33,106 bases of DNA from Gammaproteobacteria bacterium (GTDB lineage Bacteria > Pseudomonadota > Gammaproteobacteria > GRL18): NCBI GenBank assembly GCA_016744375.1, contig JADGEM010000049.1:1-33106 (forward strand). Reading direction: 5' to 3'. Position 1 is the first letter of the stretch, and each line of letters begins with the position of its first letter. A program made the position numbers and the translations under genes. Shown here in pieces: positions 15,270-21,789 of this stretch. The notes beneath the pieces were generated by a model, which saw only the letters and a list, made by a program, of their open reading frames with translations, was not told the origin of the DNA and made no database searches.

Positions 15270-16442
15270 ATGCCATTATCTAATGAAGACAGCCTGAGAT
15301 TAAATGTATTACTGGCACAAAAAGTCCGTGCAATTCGAATTGATGAAGGAAAACTCATCGTTTATGCTCTGACCCAGAAGGGGGAGGCAAAAATTCAGTT
15401 AAATCCTACCGTCAGGAATGATAAATACGTCAAAGAAGTTAAGGATTTCTTATCGACTAAAGCACTGGGAGCTCCGGGTGGGTTTCCCATGTTTATTTCC
15501 CGCTGGAATCGTATGGGGGATTTGCGTAACAGCAGTCTGGATAAACTCTTGCTTTTAGGCGAGGAAGAAGCGGTTACTGCAGTTGTAAATAATAAGACTA
15601 TTACTGCTGATATTGCCAAAAGTGCCTGGTGGGCGTTGCAATCTGCTGAAAATGCGCGAAGTATGTTGGCTAATAAGGCGGTTGTTCAATCGGATATTGG
15701 TACTGAGTTGGCTTATTTTTTAATTGAATTTCTGCCTTTTGAGGAAGATCCTCTGAGCATGCTCATCAGTACACGACTTGTTTTGCAAGCGGGGTTAATC
15801 TCTGATGATGAAGTTGAAAAATTGTGGAAGAAAGCTAAATCTAAAAATACACTTTATGTCGGTTTTCTGGATATTCGCCCTGATGAATTGCCTGAAACAC
15901 AGGCTGCACATCGTTCGTATTCGGAAGTTAATGAAAAACTTGCGTCCTTAACGGCTGAAAATAATCCTTATGCTTTGATGTTAAACAAAATGTTGAGCTC
16001 TGTCGGACAAACTTTTTTAAAAACAGCGGAGACTGCATTTAAACGTCCTCCAAATTACGATATTGTTGGTGCTTTGATTGAGAGTATCAGGCAATATGCT
16101 TTCGTTTCTCAAGCAGAGGCGGGGCAGACGCAGCAGCAGCATGAATTGAGCTTGAATCATCAGGGAGAGCCCCAGACTGATATTAATCAGATCAGTGAGC
16201 TGGTCAATGATATTTATTATAGTGAAAACAATGTTTGCGGCAGTGATGAATTAAAAGCGGTACAAAATGTTGTGCCTGAACTGTCCTCTCAATTGCAGGC
16301 GATACTTTTTTTAAGCCGGACATCACAAACTGTACTGGCACCGACTATTGCGAACAGTACGGCAGTGGGCAGTTTAATGAGAAAAAAATTAAAACCAGTT
16401 TTTGCTCCGATTTTAATGAATTTAAGGGTATTACAGGCTTAA
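15270..16442 (+). CDS. dsrS: Probable DsrS, cytoplasmic dsr-associated protein
   Basis: This 390-residue soluble protein resembles DsrS as I remember it: the N-terminus LSNEDSLRLNVLLAQKVRAI, the block LGAPGGFPMFISRWNRMG, then LLLLGEEEAV and AWWALQSAENAR. DsrS is encoded at the end of the Allochromatium vinosum dsr operon and has been tied to sulfur oxidation there, but its biochemical role is not established. The C-terminal third is less conserved-looking and has a Q-rich segment (QTQQQH). Here it lies about 6.8 kb from dsrP, behind the MoxR/VWA pair. The start ATG 15270 lacks a clear ribosome binding site; an ATG at 15266 in another frame gives a five-codon ORF. Confidence 0.75.
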   Translation: MPLSNEDSLRLNVLLAQKVRAIRIDEGKLIVYALTQKGEAKIQLNPTVRNDKYVKEVKDFLSTKALGAPGGFPMFISRWNRMGDLRNSSLDKLLLLGEEEAVTAVVNNKTITADIAKSAWWALQSAENARSMLANKAVVQSDIGTELAYFLIEFLPFEEDPLSMLISTRLVLQAGLISDDEVEKLWKKAKSKNTLYVGFLDIRPDELPETQAAHRSYSEVNEKLASLTAENNPYALMLNKMLSSVGQTFLKTAETAFKRPPNYDIVGALIESIRQYAFVSQAEAGQTQQQHELSLNHQGEPQTDINQISELVNDIYYSENNVCGSDELKAVQNVVPELSSQLQAILFLSRTSQTVLAPTIANSTAVGSLMRKKLKPVFAPILMNLRVLQA

Positions 16443-16528
16443 ATACCCCAATGGTGTAGTGGAAATAAGATGCATGAGCAGTTAATATGCTCGTTGAAAT
16501 AAAATGATTAGAAAACAGAGGTAAATCT

Positions 16529-16783
16529 ATGGCTCATGTAGAGATGTATTGCACTGACAGCTGTCCTTTTTGTATTAATGCAGAAAAGTTGCTGGTTTCT
16601 AAAGGTGTTGATATTGAAAAAATTGATACTGTAAAAGAGCCTGAAAAATTTGCCGAAATTATTACACAAATTGGTCAGGACAGTGTACCTCAAGTTTTTA
16701 TTGATGGTAAACATATCGGTGGTTTTGATGATTTGTCCGAATTAGATATGGATGATGAGCTGGAGCCTTTGTTAGGGCTCTAA
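16529..16783 (+). CDS. Glutaredoxin (GrxC-like)
   Basis: This 84-residue protein is a classical small glutaredoxin. It has the dithiol active site CPFC (Cys12-Cys15; CPYC is usual), the TVP-type cis-proline segment SVPQVFIDG and the glutathione-binding GGFDDL. It reduces protein disulfides or glutathione mixed disulfides in the cytoplasm. AGAGG lies before the ATG. It is 86 bp after dsrS and 17 bp before cysG on the same strand, so it probably shares a transcript with both and may serve thiol chemistry in the sulfur pathway. Confidence 0.93.
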   Translation: MAHVEMYCTDSCPFCINAEKLLVSKGVDIEKIDTVKEPEKFAEIITQIGQDSVPQVFIDGKHIGGFDDLSELDMDDELEPLLGL

Positions 16784-16800
16784 TCGTAATTTTGTGAGGT

Positions 16801-18252
16801 ATGAGACAAGTGGATTTTTTTCCAATATTCATGGATATAAAAGACCGTCAATGTTTGGTTATTGGCGGTGGTAAAGTTGCAGCACGAAAAATTTCACTGC
16901 TCTTAAAAGCAAATGCTCAGGTTCAGGTCGTTGCCCCGGAACTTTGTCGAGAAGTCTCTGATATGGCTAAAACAGGCCAGATTAAGTACATTGAGCGTGG
17001 CTTTGATGAGCTTGATATTTGTGATTCAAATCTCTGTGACAATGTTCTGGTTATTGCTGCAACCAGTGATCAGGCAATCAATAAGAAAATTTCTGAGTTG
17101 GCAAAAGCCCGTTCAATGCCAGTGAATGTGGTTGATCAGCCTCATTTATGCAGTTTTATTATGCCTTCAATTGTGGATCGATCACCAATTCAGATTGCCA
17201 TATCAACCGGTGGTCGTTCACCGGTACTCGCACGATTATTACGAGCACGTCTGGAAAGCTATATCCCTGCGACATACGGCAAACTGGCACAACTGGTTGA
17301 TGGTTTTCGTAGTCAAGTCATTGATAAATTCCCTAATACAGAACAGCGTCGATATTTCTGGGAGGTGGTGCTTGAAGGTCGAGTGACTGAACTATTATTT
17401 CAGGGTAATGAACGTGGCGCCCGGCATGCCTTGCAAACAGCTATTGATGAAGACTTTACTGAAGAAGATGGGGAAGTCTATCTAGTGGGCGCAGGTCCAG
17501 GTGATCCAGATTTGTTGACCTTCAGAGCGTTGAGACTGATGCAGAGAGCCGATGTGGTTGTTTACGATCGCCTTGTTTCTCAGGGAATTCTTGATCTGGT
17601 ACGTCGCGATGCAGAATTAGTTTATGTCGGCAAGGAAAGAAATAACCATGCCGTACCGCAGGAGAGTATCAATCAATTACTGGTGCGCTATGCCAAAGAG
17701 GGTAAGCGGGTACTGCGGCTTAAGGGAGGTGATCCTTTTATCTTTGGCCGTGGTGGTGAAGAAATTGAAACTCTGAAAGAAAATGATGTGAATTTCCAGG
17801 TTGTACCGGGAATCACCGCAGCAGCGGGTTGCTCCAGCTATGGCGGTATTCCTCTGACTCATCGTGATTACGCGCAGTCCTGTACCTTTGTGACCGGACA
17901 TTTGAAAGATGGCACGGTTAATCTAAACTGGACTGCATTGGCGCATAAGAATCAGACCATTGTCTTCTATATGGGCTTACAGGCGGTGAAAGTGATCCAC
18001 AAAGAATTAGTGGCCAATGGTTTGACTGATGATACCCCCGCGGCTCTGGTTGAACAGGGGACAACAGAAAATCAGCGAGTACATATTGGAACATTGTCTA
18101 CTCTGGCTGAAATTGTTGAGCGTGAGCAGGTGAAAGCACCGACTTTGATTATAGTTGGTGATGTCGTTACGCTACATGATAAGTTGAACTGGTTTAATCC
18201 GATTAGTGAACGAACAACTTCGTTTCAGAGTGCTAGAGGGCGTCGCAACTAG
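16801..18252 (+). CDS. cysG: Sirohaem synthase CysG
   Basis: This 483-residue protein is a full-length CysG. The N-terminal precorrin-2 dehydrogenase/ferrochelatase part has the NAD-binding GGGKVAARK (about 22-30), and residues about 225 onward form the uroporphyrinogen III methyltransferase, with VYLVGAGPGDPDLLTFRA, VVVYDRLVS, and the family blocks RLKGGDPFIFGRGGEE and VVPGITAA. It makes sirohaem from uroporphyrinogen III in three steps. Sirohaem, as its amide, is the cofactor of DsrAB, so its location near dsrS is meaningful. GTGAGG lies just before the ATG. DsrN, which would form the amide, is not in this window. Confidence 0.96.
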   Translation: MRQVDFFPIFMDIKDRQCLVIGGGKVAARKISLLLKANAQVQVVAPELCREVSDMAKTGQIKYIERGFDELDICDSNLCDNVLVIAATSDQAINKKISELAKARSMPVNVVDQPHLCSFIMPSIVDRSPIQIAISTGGRSPVLARLLRARLESYIPATYGKLAQLVDGFRSQVIDKFPNTEQRRYFWEVVLEGRVTELLFQGNERGARHALQTAIDEDFTEEDGEVYLVGAGPGDPDLLTFRALRLMQRADVVVYDRLVSQGILDLVRRDAELVYVGKERNNHAVPQESINQLLVRYAKEGKRVLRLKGGDPFIFGRGGEEIETLKENDVNFQVVPGITAAAGCSSYGGIPLTHRDYAQSCTFVTGHLKDGTVNLNWTALAHKNQTIVFYMGLQAVKVIHKELVANGLTDDTPAALVEQGTTENQRVHIGTLSTLAEIVEREQVKAPTLIIVGDVVTLHDKLNWFNPISERTTSFQSARGRRN

Positions 18253-18289
18253 TACCTGGATACATGAGTTTTGGTATTCGATAATGTGA

Positions 18290-18388
18290 CTAATTTAAGG
18301 TACTGGCAACCAGATATAAAGAAACAACAACGCCCATAAAAGCGATACCGATAGTGCTTAAAAACAGGTGAATTTCTTTAAAGTTCAC
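18290..18388 (-). CDS. Candidate 32-residue single-pass membrane protein
   Basis: The minus strand encodes (M)NFKEIHLFLS followed by a hydrophobic helix with TIGIAFMGVVVSLYLVAS and ends in TLN. The GTG start at 18388 is preceded by AGGGG at a six-to-seven-base distance, which is a good ribosome binding site. A short charged or polar N-terminus and one clean membrane helix is the pattern of small accessory subunits of respiratory complexes, but no family is recognised. It is too short for usual gene finders. It lies in the otherwise empty gap between cysG (convergent) and the gene at 18595. Confidence 0.5.
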   Translation of the reverse strand: MNFKEIHLFLSTIGIAFMGVVVSLYLVASTLN

Positions 18389-18594
18389 TTTTAGCCCCTA
18401 TTATCATTGTAATAAATTAACAGTTAAGTCATTTGCTTGTTATTTTAAAGTAATTATAGGTTGCTCCATTAGGCAAATATGCAGGATTTTTCTGATCCTT
18501 TTGTAAGAACAAGTTGAATAAATGTAGGATTATTTCCACCTGCTTAAAATAGAGCGTATGGAATGGTCTTTAATATGAGTAAAAACAGGAAAAT
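18389..18594. other. Intergenic remainder of the cysG-18595 gap
   Basis: With the candidate small gene at 18290-18388, this completes a 342-bp stretch without a confirmed gene. It should contain divergent promoters for the small membrane ORF (minus) and the 91-residue protein (plus). An AGGAT/ATCCT inverted repeat followed by four T lies near 18493-18511. No convincing promoter pair could be chosen. Confidence 0.5.
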
Positions 18595-18870
18595 ATGATG
18601 GATTTTAATTCTTTATCAAAAGAACAGCAGGTTATGGTGGCAATGCGTAAGACTCTAGCCAATATTATTAAGGATACCACCCCTGAGCCTGGTATGATTC
18701 ATCCTCTTTCAAAGGATACGGTCGAAGATATTAAAGCATGCTTTGCTCTGATTGCAGCAAGAGAGAGAGATTTATTGAAAGATATGGGTGTGGAAAATAA
18801 AGCACGTCCGCATTTTGTCGATGAGCCAACTAAGTCAGCAAATGTTGTTGAGTTTCATAAACCTAAGTAG
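18595..18870 (+). CDS. Conserved-looking 91-residue protein of unknown function
   Basis: I cannot name this family. The protein is soluble and mainly helical: DFNSLSKEQQVMVAMRKTLANIIKDTT, then PGMIHPLSKDTVEDIKACF and LIAARERDLL, and it ends in VVEFHKPK. AGGAAAAT precedes two adjacent ATG codons (18595 and 18598); either may be used. The shape of the sequence resembles short uncharacterised proteins of sulfur-oxidising gammaproteobacteria, from memory only. It converges with the 171-residue gene, with a terminator-like palindrome between. Confidence 0.75.
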   Translation: MMDFNSLSKEQQVMVAMRKTLANIIKDTTPEPGMIHPLSKDTVEDIKACFALIAARERDLLKDMGVENKARPHFVDEPTKSANVVEFHKPK

Positions 18871-18884
18871 GGTGGCCCACAAAT

Positions 18885-18917
18885 CCAGCAGGGAGCATGG
18901 GTGTTCTGCCCATTTTT
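18885..18917 (+). terminator. Terminator-like palindrome (dispersed repeat copy A)
   Basis: ATGGG (18897-18901) and CCCAT (18909-18913) form a short stem followed by five T, 15 bp after the 91-residue gene. The surrounding GGGAGCATGG...GCCCAT matches copies at 24707-24740 and 30970-31001. The stem is short, so termination strength is uncertain. Confidence 0.45.
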
Positions 18918-18955
18918 AATCTTTAACCGGGGTGGGATGATGCCCAGGCTCCAGG

Positions 18956-19471
18956 TTAACGCTTTTTCTTACGTTTTCTCTCAGGCAGCTTGAATTTCAT
19001 AATGGATTTTACTATTTCATTATAAGGAATTGATTCAAGTGTTTTGTACTCTTCCAGAGCCTCATTGATGGTTGCGTAAATATTTTCAATGGGTGCCTGC
19101 TTTTGTGACTGCTCACCAAATTTTGCGTTATCATCGTTTAAAATTTCTATTTGAGTCAAATTTTGGTGTGAGAGTAATTGCTGTAAACCGAATAAACCAC
19201 CGACCTGAACCTTTATTTCTTTAGCATGAGGTAGCTGGCCGTCAATTTGAGTGACCTGTAAGGAAAAGCGGGCATTTGAGCGTAGATGTTCCAGTAGTTT
19301 GTAGCATTGCCGCTGGGCACTATCAGAATGACAGGCATAAGCTTCGCGTTCAGCTAGAAAAAGTTTATTTGCCTGTTCACAATTACCATAACGTAATAAT
19401 AACAATTTTTCGAAATAACACCTTGTGGGATTCATTTCTTTGTAAACTGAGCGGTATTGGTCTTCGTCCAT
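18956..19471 (-). CDS. Unrecognised 171-residue protein
   Basis: No family is recognised. The first 70 residues are helical and contain several cysteines (RCYFEK, GNCEQANKLF, YACHSD, RQCYKLLEHL). The rest is mixed and ends in a very basic tail (LPERKRKKKR). No signal peptide or membrane segment is seen. AGG seven bases before the ATG supports the start. It follows the 80-residue gene by 32 bp, so the two probably form one transcript. An open frame on the other strand (19276-19752) is antisense noise. Confidence 0.7.
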   Translation of the reverse strand: MDEDQYRSVYKEMNPTRCYFEKLLLLRYGNCEQANKLFLAEREAYACHSDSAQRQCYKLLEHLRSNARFSLQVTQIDGQLPHAKEIKVQVGGLFGLQQLLSHQNLTQIEILNDDNAKFGEQSQKQAPIENIYATINEALEEYKTLESIPYNEIVKSIMKFKLPERKRKKKR

Positions 19472-19503
19472 TCGTTTACCTATCGTTTATTAAGGATGAG
19501 ACC

Positions 19504-19746
19504 TTACTTTTCCCATTCTTTCATAATTGGTTGCTCTCGAAACTCGGACAATTTTTCTTCGGCATCCAGGGCATTATCTGCAAATATGACTTTATATGTA
19601 TCCTGTGGATCATTATTTGGATCTTGACGTTGTTCTCTGGCACAACTGCGGGCATCTTTGTATTGTTCAAAATCACCAAGCAGGTCCATTGGTTTGACCA
19701 GATTTGCGATAGTTGGAGATATTTTGTATACGTAATAAGCGGCCAT
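19504..19746 (-). CDS. Conserved-looking 80-residue protein of unknown function
   Basis: This small soluble protein starts MAAYYVYKISPTIA, continues with LLGDFEQYKDARSCAREQR and ends with YKVIFADNALDAEEKLSEFRE. The layout is that of a short uncharacterised proteobacterial family as I recall it, but I cannot name a function. AGGA lies nine bases before the ATG. It is the first gene of a probable two-gene minus-strand unit with the 171-residue gene. Confidence 0.75.
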   Translation of the reverse strand: MAAYYVYKISPTIANLVKPMDLLGDFEQYKDARSCAREQRQDPNNDPQDTYKVIFADNALDAEEKLSEFREQPIMKEWEK

Positions 19747-20089
19747 CTTTAAAGTTTCCTGCTAAATTAATTTGTTTTAATCCAAACATTTTAGCATGTT
19801 ATCGCTAAAGTAGGTTTCTCTGATAAGAGATATTGCCATATGAAGAAAAAAGTGAATGACAGATAAGTTGACAATAATGTTCCCATTCGGAGTTTGAGGA
19901 GGAATAGGGATATTGTGTTTCAGTCATTCACTTGTGCTTAAATAAGCAAATCATCAAGAAAATAAAAGAAGTTACTATGTTGACCATTCGCAAAGTCAAA
20001 TAAACTTCAATCATTTTCACTATTAGATAATAACCAAGCAAAATAGTCAAGTATTATCTTTTAAAATATTCAATAAGTGAGGGATATAA
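19747..20089. other. 343-bp gap between divergent genes, with structured element
   Basis: The gap holds the inverted-repeat element at 19850-19933 and must contain the promoters of the 80-residue gene (minus) and the DUF2461 gene (plus). GAGGG before 20090 is the ribosome binding site of the latter. No gene is supported here. Confidence 0.6.
19850..19933. repeat. 84-bp structured inverted-repeat element
   Basis: Perfect 11-bp ends AAGTGAATGAC (19850-19860) and GTCATTCACTT (19923-19933) enclose a second pairing layer, ACAATA...TTCCC with GGGA-TATTGT, and an inner ATTC...GAAT. The layered pairing suggests either a small MITE or a structured RNA. An AG-rich segment (TTGAGGAGGAATAGGG) lies in its apical part. 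Confidence 0.5.
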
Positions 20090-20836
20090 ATGCCAAAATT
20101 TGTTGGTTTTAATGAAGATGTAATTCATTTTTTGCAAAAAATAAAAAAAAATAATAATAAAACCTGGTTCGATGCGCGCTATGATTTTTATCAGCAAGAA
20201 ATATTGGAGGTATCAAGAGATCTGGTTGAAGATCTGGGAGAGCAGCTGCAAACTATCGCTCCAGGTATCAATGTCGTACCTAAGGTTAATGGTTCTATTT
20301 ATCGTTTTGCGCGAGATGCACGGTTTAGTAAGGATAAAACTCCCTATAAAACCCATCTCTCTTATTTGTTCTGGCAAGGCGCTTTAAAGCGTACTCGCTG
20401 CCCTGGATTTTATCTGGCTATCCGCCCTGAGTACATTCAAATGGGTGTTGGTATTAATCATTTTACACCAGAATATTTGCAGGCCTGGAGAGAACAATGC
20501 GTCCATCCACGCCGGGGAAAGGAAATCAGGGACATTTTTGATGCTTTAAAAAAGGCGGGAGTGATGTTTCATGGTGAGCAATTAAAACGAGTACCGAAAG
20601 GTTTCTCTTCAGTTAAAGAGGCTGATGAGTTGCTGAATCAGGATATCATCCGCTATAAAGGTTTAAAATGCTGGTATCAGATACCTTTACCTGATCAAGT
20701 TTATTCTGCTGATTTCATTCCATTTTGCTGTGAATATTATCAAAAGTTACTGCCATTGTTTAACTGGATGATTGAAATTCTGAGTCATTTTTCTATAGAA
20801 ACCGATTTTTCTTTGTTCTATGAGGATAAAATGTAA
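20090..20836 (+). CDS. DUF2461 family protein
   Basis: This 248-residue protein fits DUF2461 (TIGR02453): an N-terminal NEDVIHFLQKIKKNNNKTWFDARYDFY, the central block IYRFARDARFSKDKTPYKTH, then FYLAIRPEYIQMGVGINHFTPE, followed by a segment with PKGF. The biochemical function of the family is unknown; proteins are cytoplasmic and widely spread in bacteria. GTGAGGG before the ATG supports the start. The length is somewhat above the usual 220-230 residues because of the C-terminal part. No obvious operon partner is present. Confidence 0.88.
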   Translation: MPKFVGFNEDVIHFLQKIKKNNNKTWFDARYDFYQQEILEVSRDLVEDLGEQLQTIAPGINVVPKVNGSIYRFARDARFSKDKTPYKTHLSYLFWQGALKRTRCPGFYLAIRPEYIQMGVGINHFTPEYLQAWREQCVHPRRGKEIRDIFDALKKAGVMFHGEQLKRVPKGFSSVKEADELLNQDIIRYKGLKCWYQIPLPDQVYSADFIPFCCEYYQKLLPLFNWMIEILSHFSIETDFSLFYEDKM

Positions 20837-20986
20837 GTGGCCTCAGGTGAGGTACTATTTTTTTACGGGTATTTGTCACAATACAAAGATCTTTTATATT
20901 TCTTTGCTGATTAAATCTACAATTTTCGTTATCATTAACAATAGAACGTTTTTTAAAAAATCAAAATACGATCGACAGACTCTTAT

Positions 20987-21721
20987 ATGGACAATATAGA
21001 AACTCTTGTAAAAAAAAATATTAGTCTATTTTTCATCGCATTTCTTCTGTTGCCGACAGGGGGAATGGCTCTGGATGAATTTAGTCAGTATGGATTAGGT
21101 ACTGAAGGTGTGTCGTTGCCTAAAAAAAACTCTAGTAAGCCGATTACCCAAAAATTTACAAACGATTTTAAAAAAGATTTTGAGAATGATTACCTTCAAT
21201 TTAAAAGCAGGCAGTCTCATTTCCAAAAAAATAATTTGCTCGATTCAGATGAAGCTGCATTTCATGTTAAATTTGAATATCAGGATGAAGCGGCCACTAT
21301 TTCTTCACCGTATCACGGCATAAATTCAGAACTGACCAATAAACTGAATTATACGAGTAATGTCTATCAAACAAGCGTTGCTTATCAACTAAAGCATCTG
21401 TCGCCAGGGGCTTCATTTAATTATAGTCCGGATTCCTATGGTTTTGGCGAATATTACAATTATGGTCTGGTTGTCGCTGTGCCAGTTAAAAATCTATTTT
21501 CTATTGAAACTCGCTATGGCTGGAATAAATTTGATAAGCCAATCAAGCAAGGCGGTATGGATGATTATCAGGACTGGAGCATCGGTATTTCTACGATGTA
21601 CAAGGGCATGAAGCTGAAGGTGGATTATATTGATATGAATGCCGATGAAACTTCACAGGAATGCGGGAAAATGTTTCCCTGTGAAGGCAAAACTGTCTTC
21701 AGCATTATTCAAACTTTCTAG
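20987..21721 (+). CDS. Putative outer-membrane beta-barrel protein (TorF-like)
   Basis: This 244-residue protein starts with a signal peptide (basic VKK, hydrophobic core FFIAFLLLPTGG, cleavage likely near GMA-LD). A polar, lysine-rich segment (about 45-75) is followed by alternating strand patterns with aromatic residues, and the last residue is phenylalanine (SIIQTF), typical of outer-membrane barrels. The end, DYQDWSIGIST followed by VDYIDMNADE, resembles TorF-family putative porins. Two cysteines near the end (ECGKMFPCEG) could form a disulfide. The N-terminal polar segment is unlike a compact barrel and may be periplasmic. Function is not known. Confidence 0.6.
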   Translation: MDNIETLVKKNISLFFIAFLLLPTGGMALDEFSQYGLGTEGVSLPKKNSSKPITQKFTNDFKKDFENDYLQFKSRQSHFQKNNLLDSDEAAFHVKFEYQDEAATISSPYHGINSELTNKLNYTSNVYQTSVAYQLKHLSPGASFNYSPDSYGFGEYYNYGLVVAVPVKNLFSIETRYGWNKFDKPIKQGGMDDYQDWSIGISTMYKGMKLKVDYIDMNADETSQECGKMFPCEGKTVFSIIQTF

Positions 21722-21789
21722 CAACAGCTCCGTCTATTCATGCTCTATAAACAATCCTAAATGACTCTTGGCTAGCCCCTGAGTGCTTG

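Noticed and set aside
19276..19752. 158-codon frame antisense to the two small minus-strand genes
   Set aside because: The minus-strand genes have good ribosome binding sites and protein-like sequences; this frame has neither.
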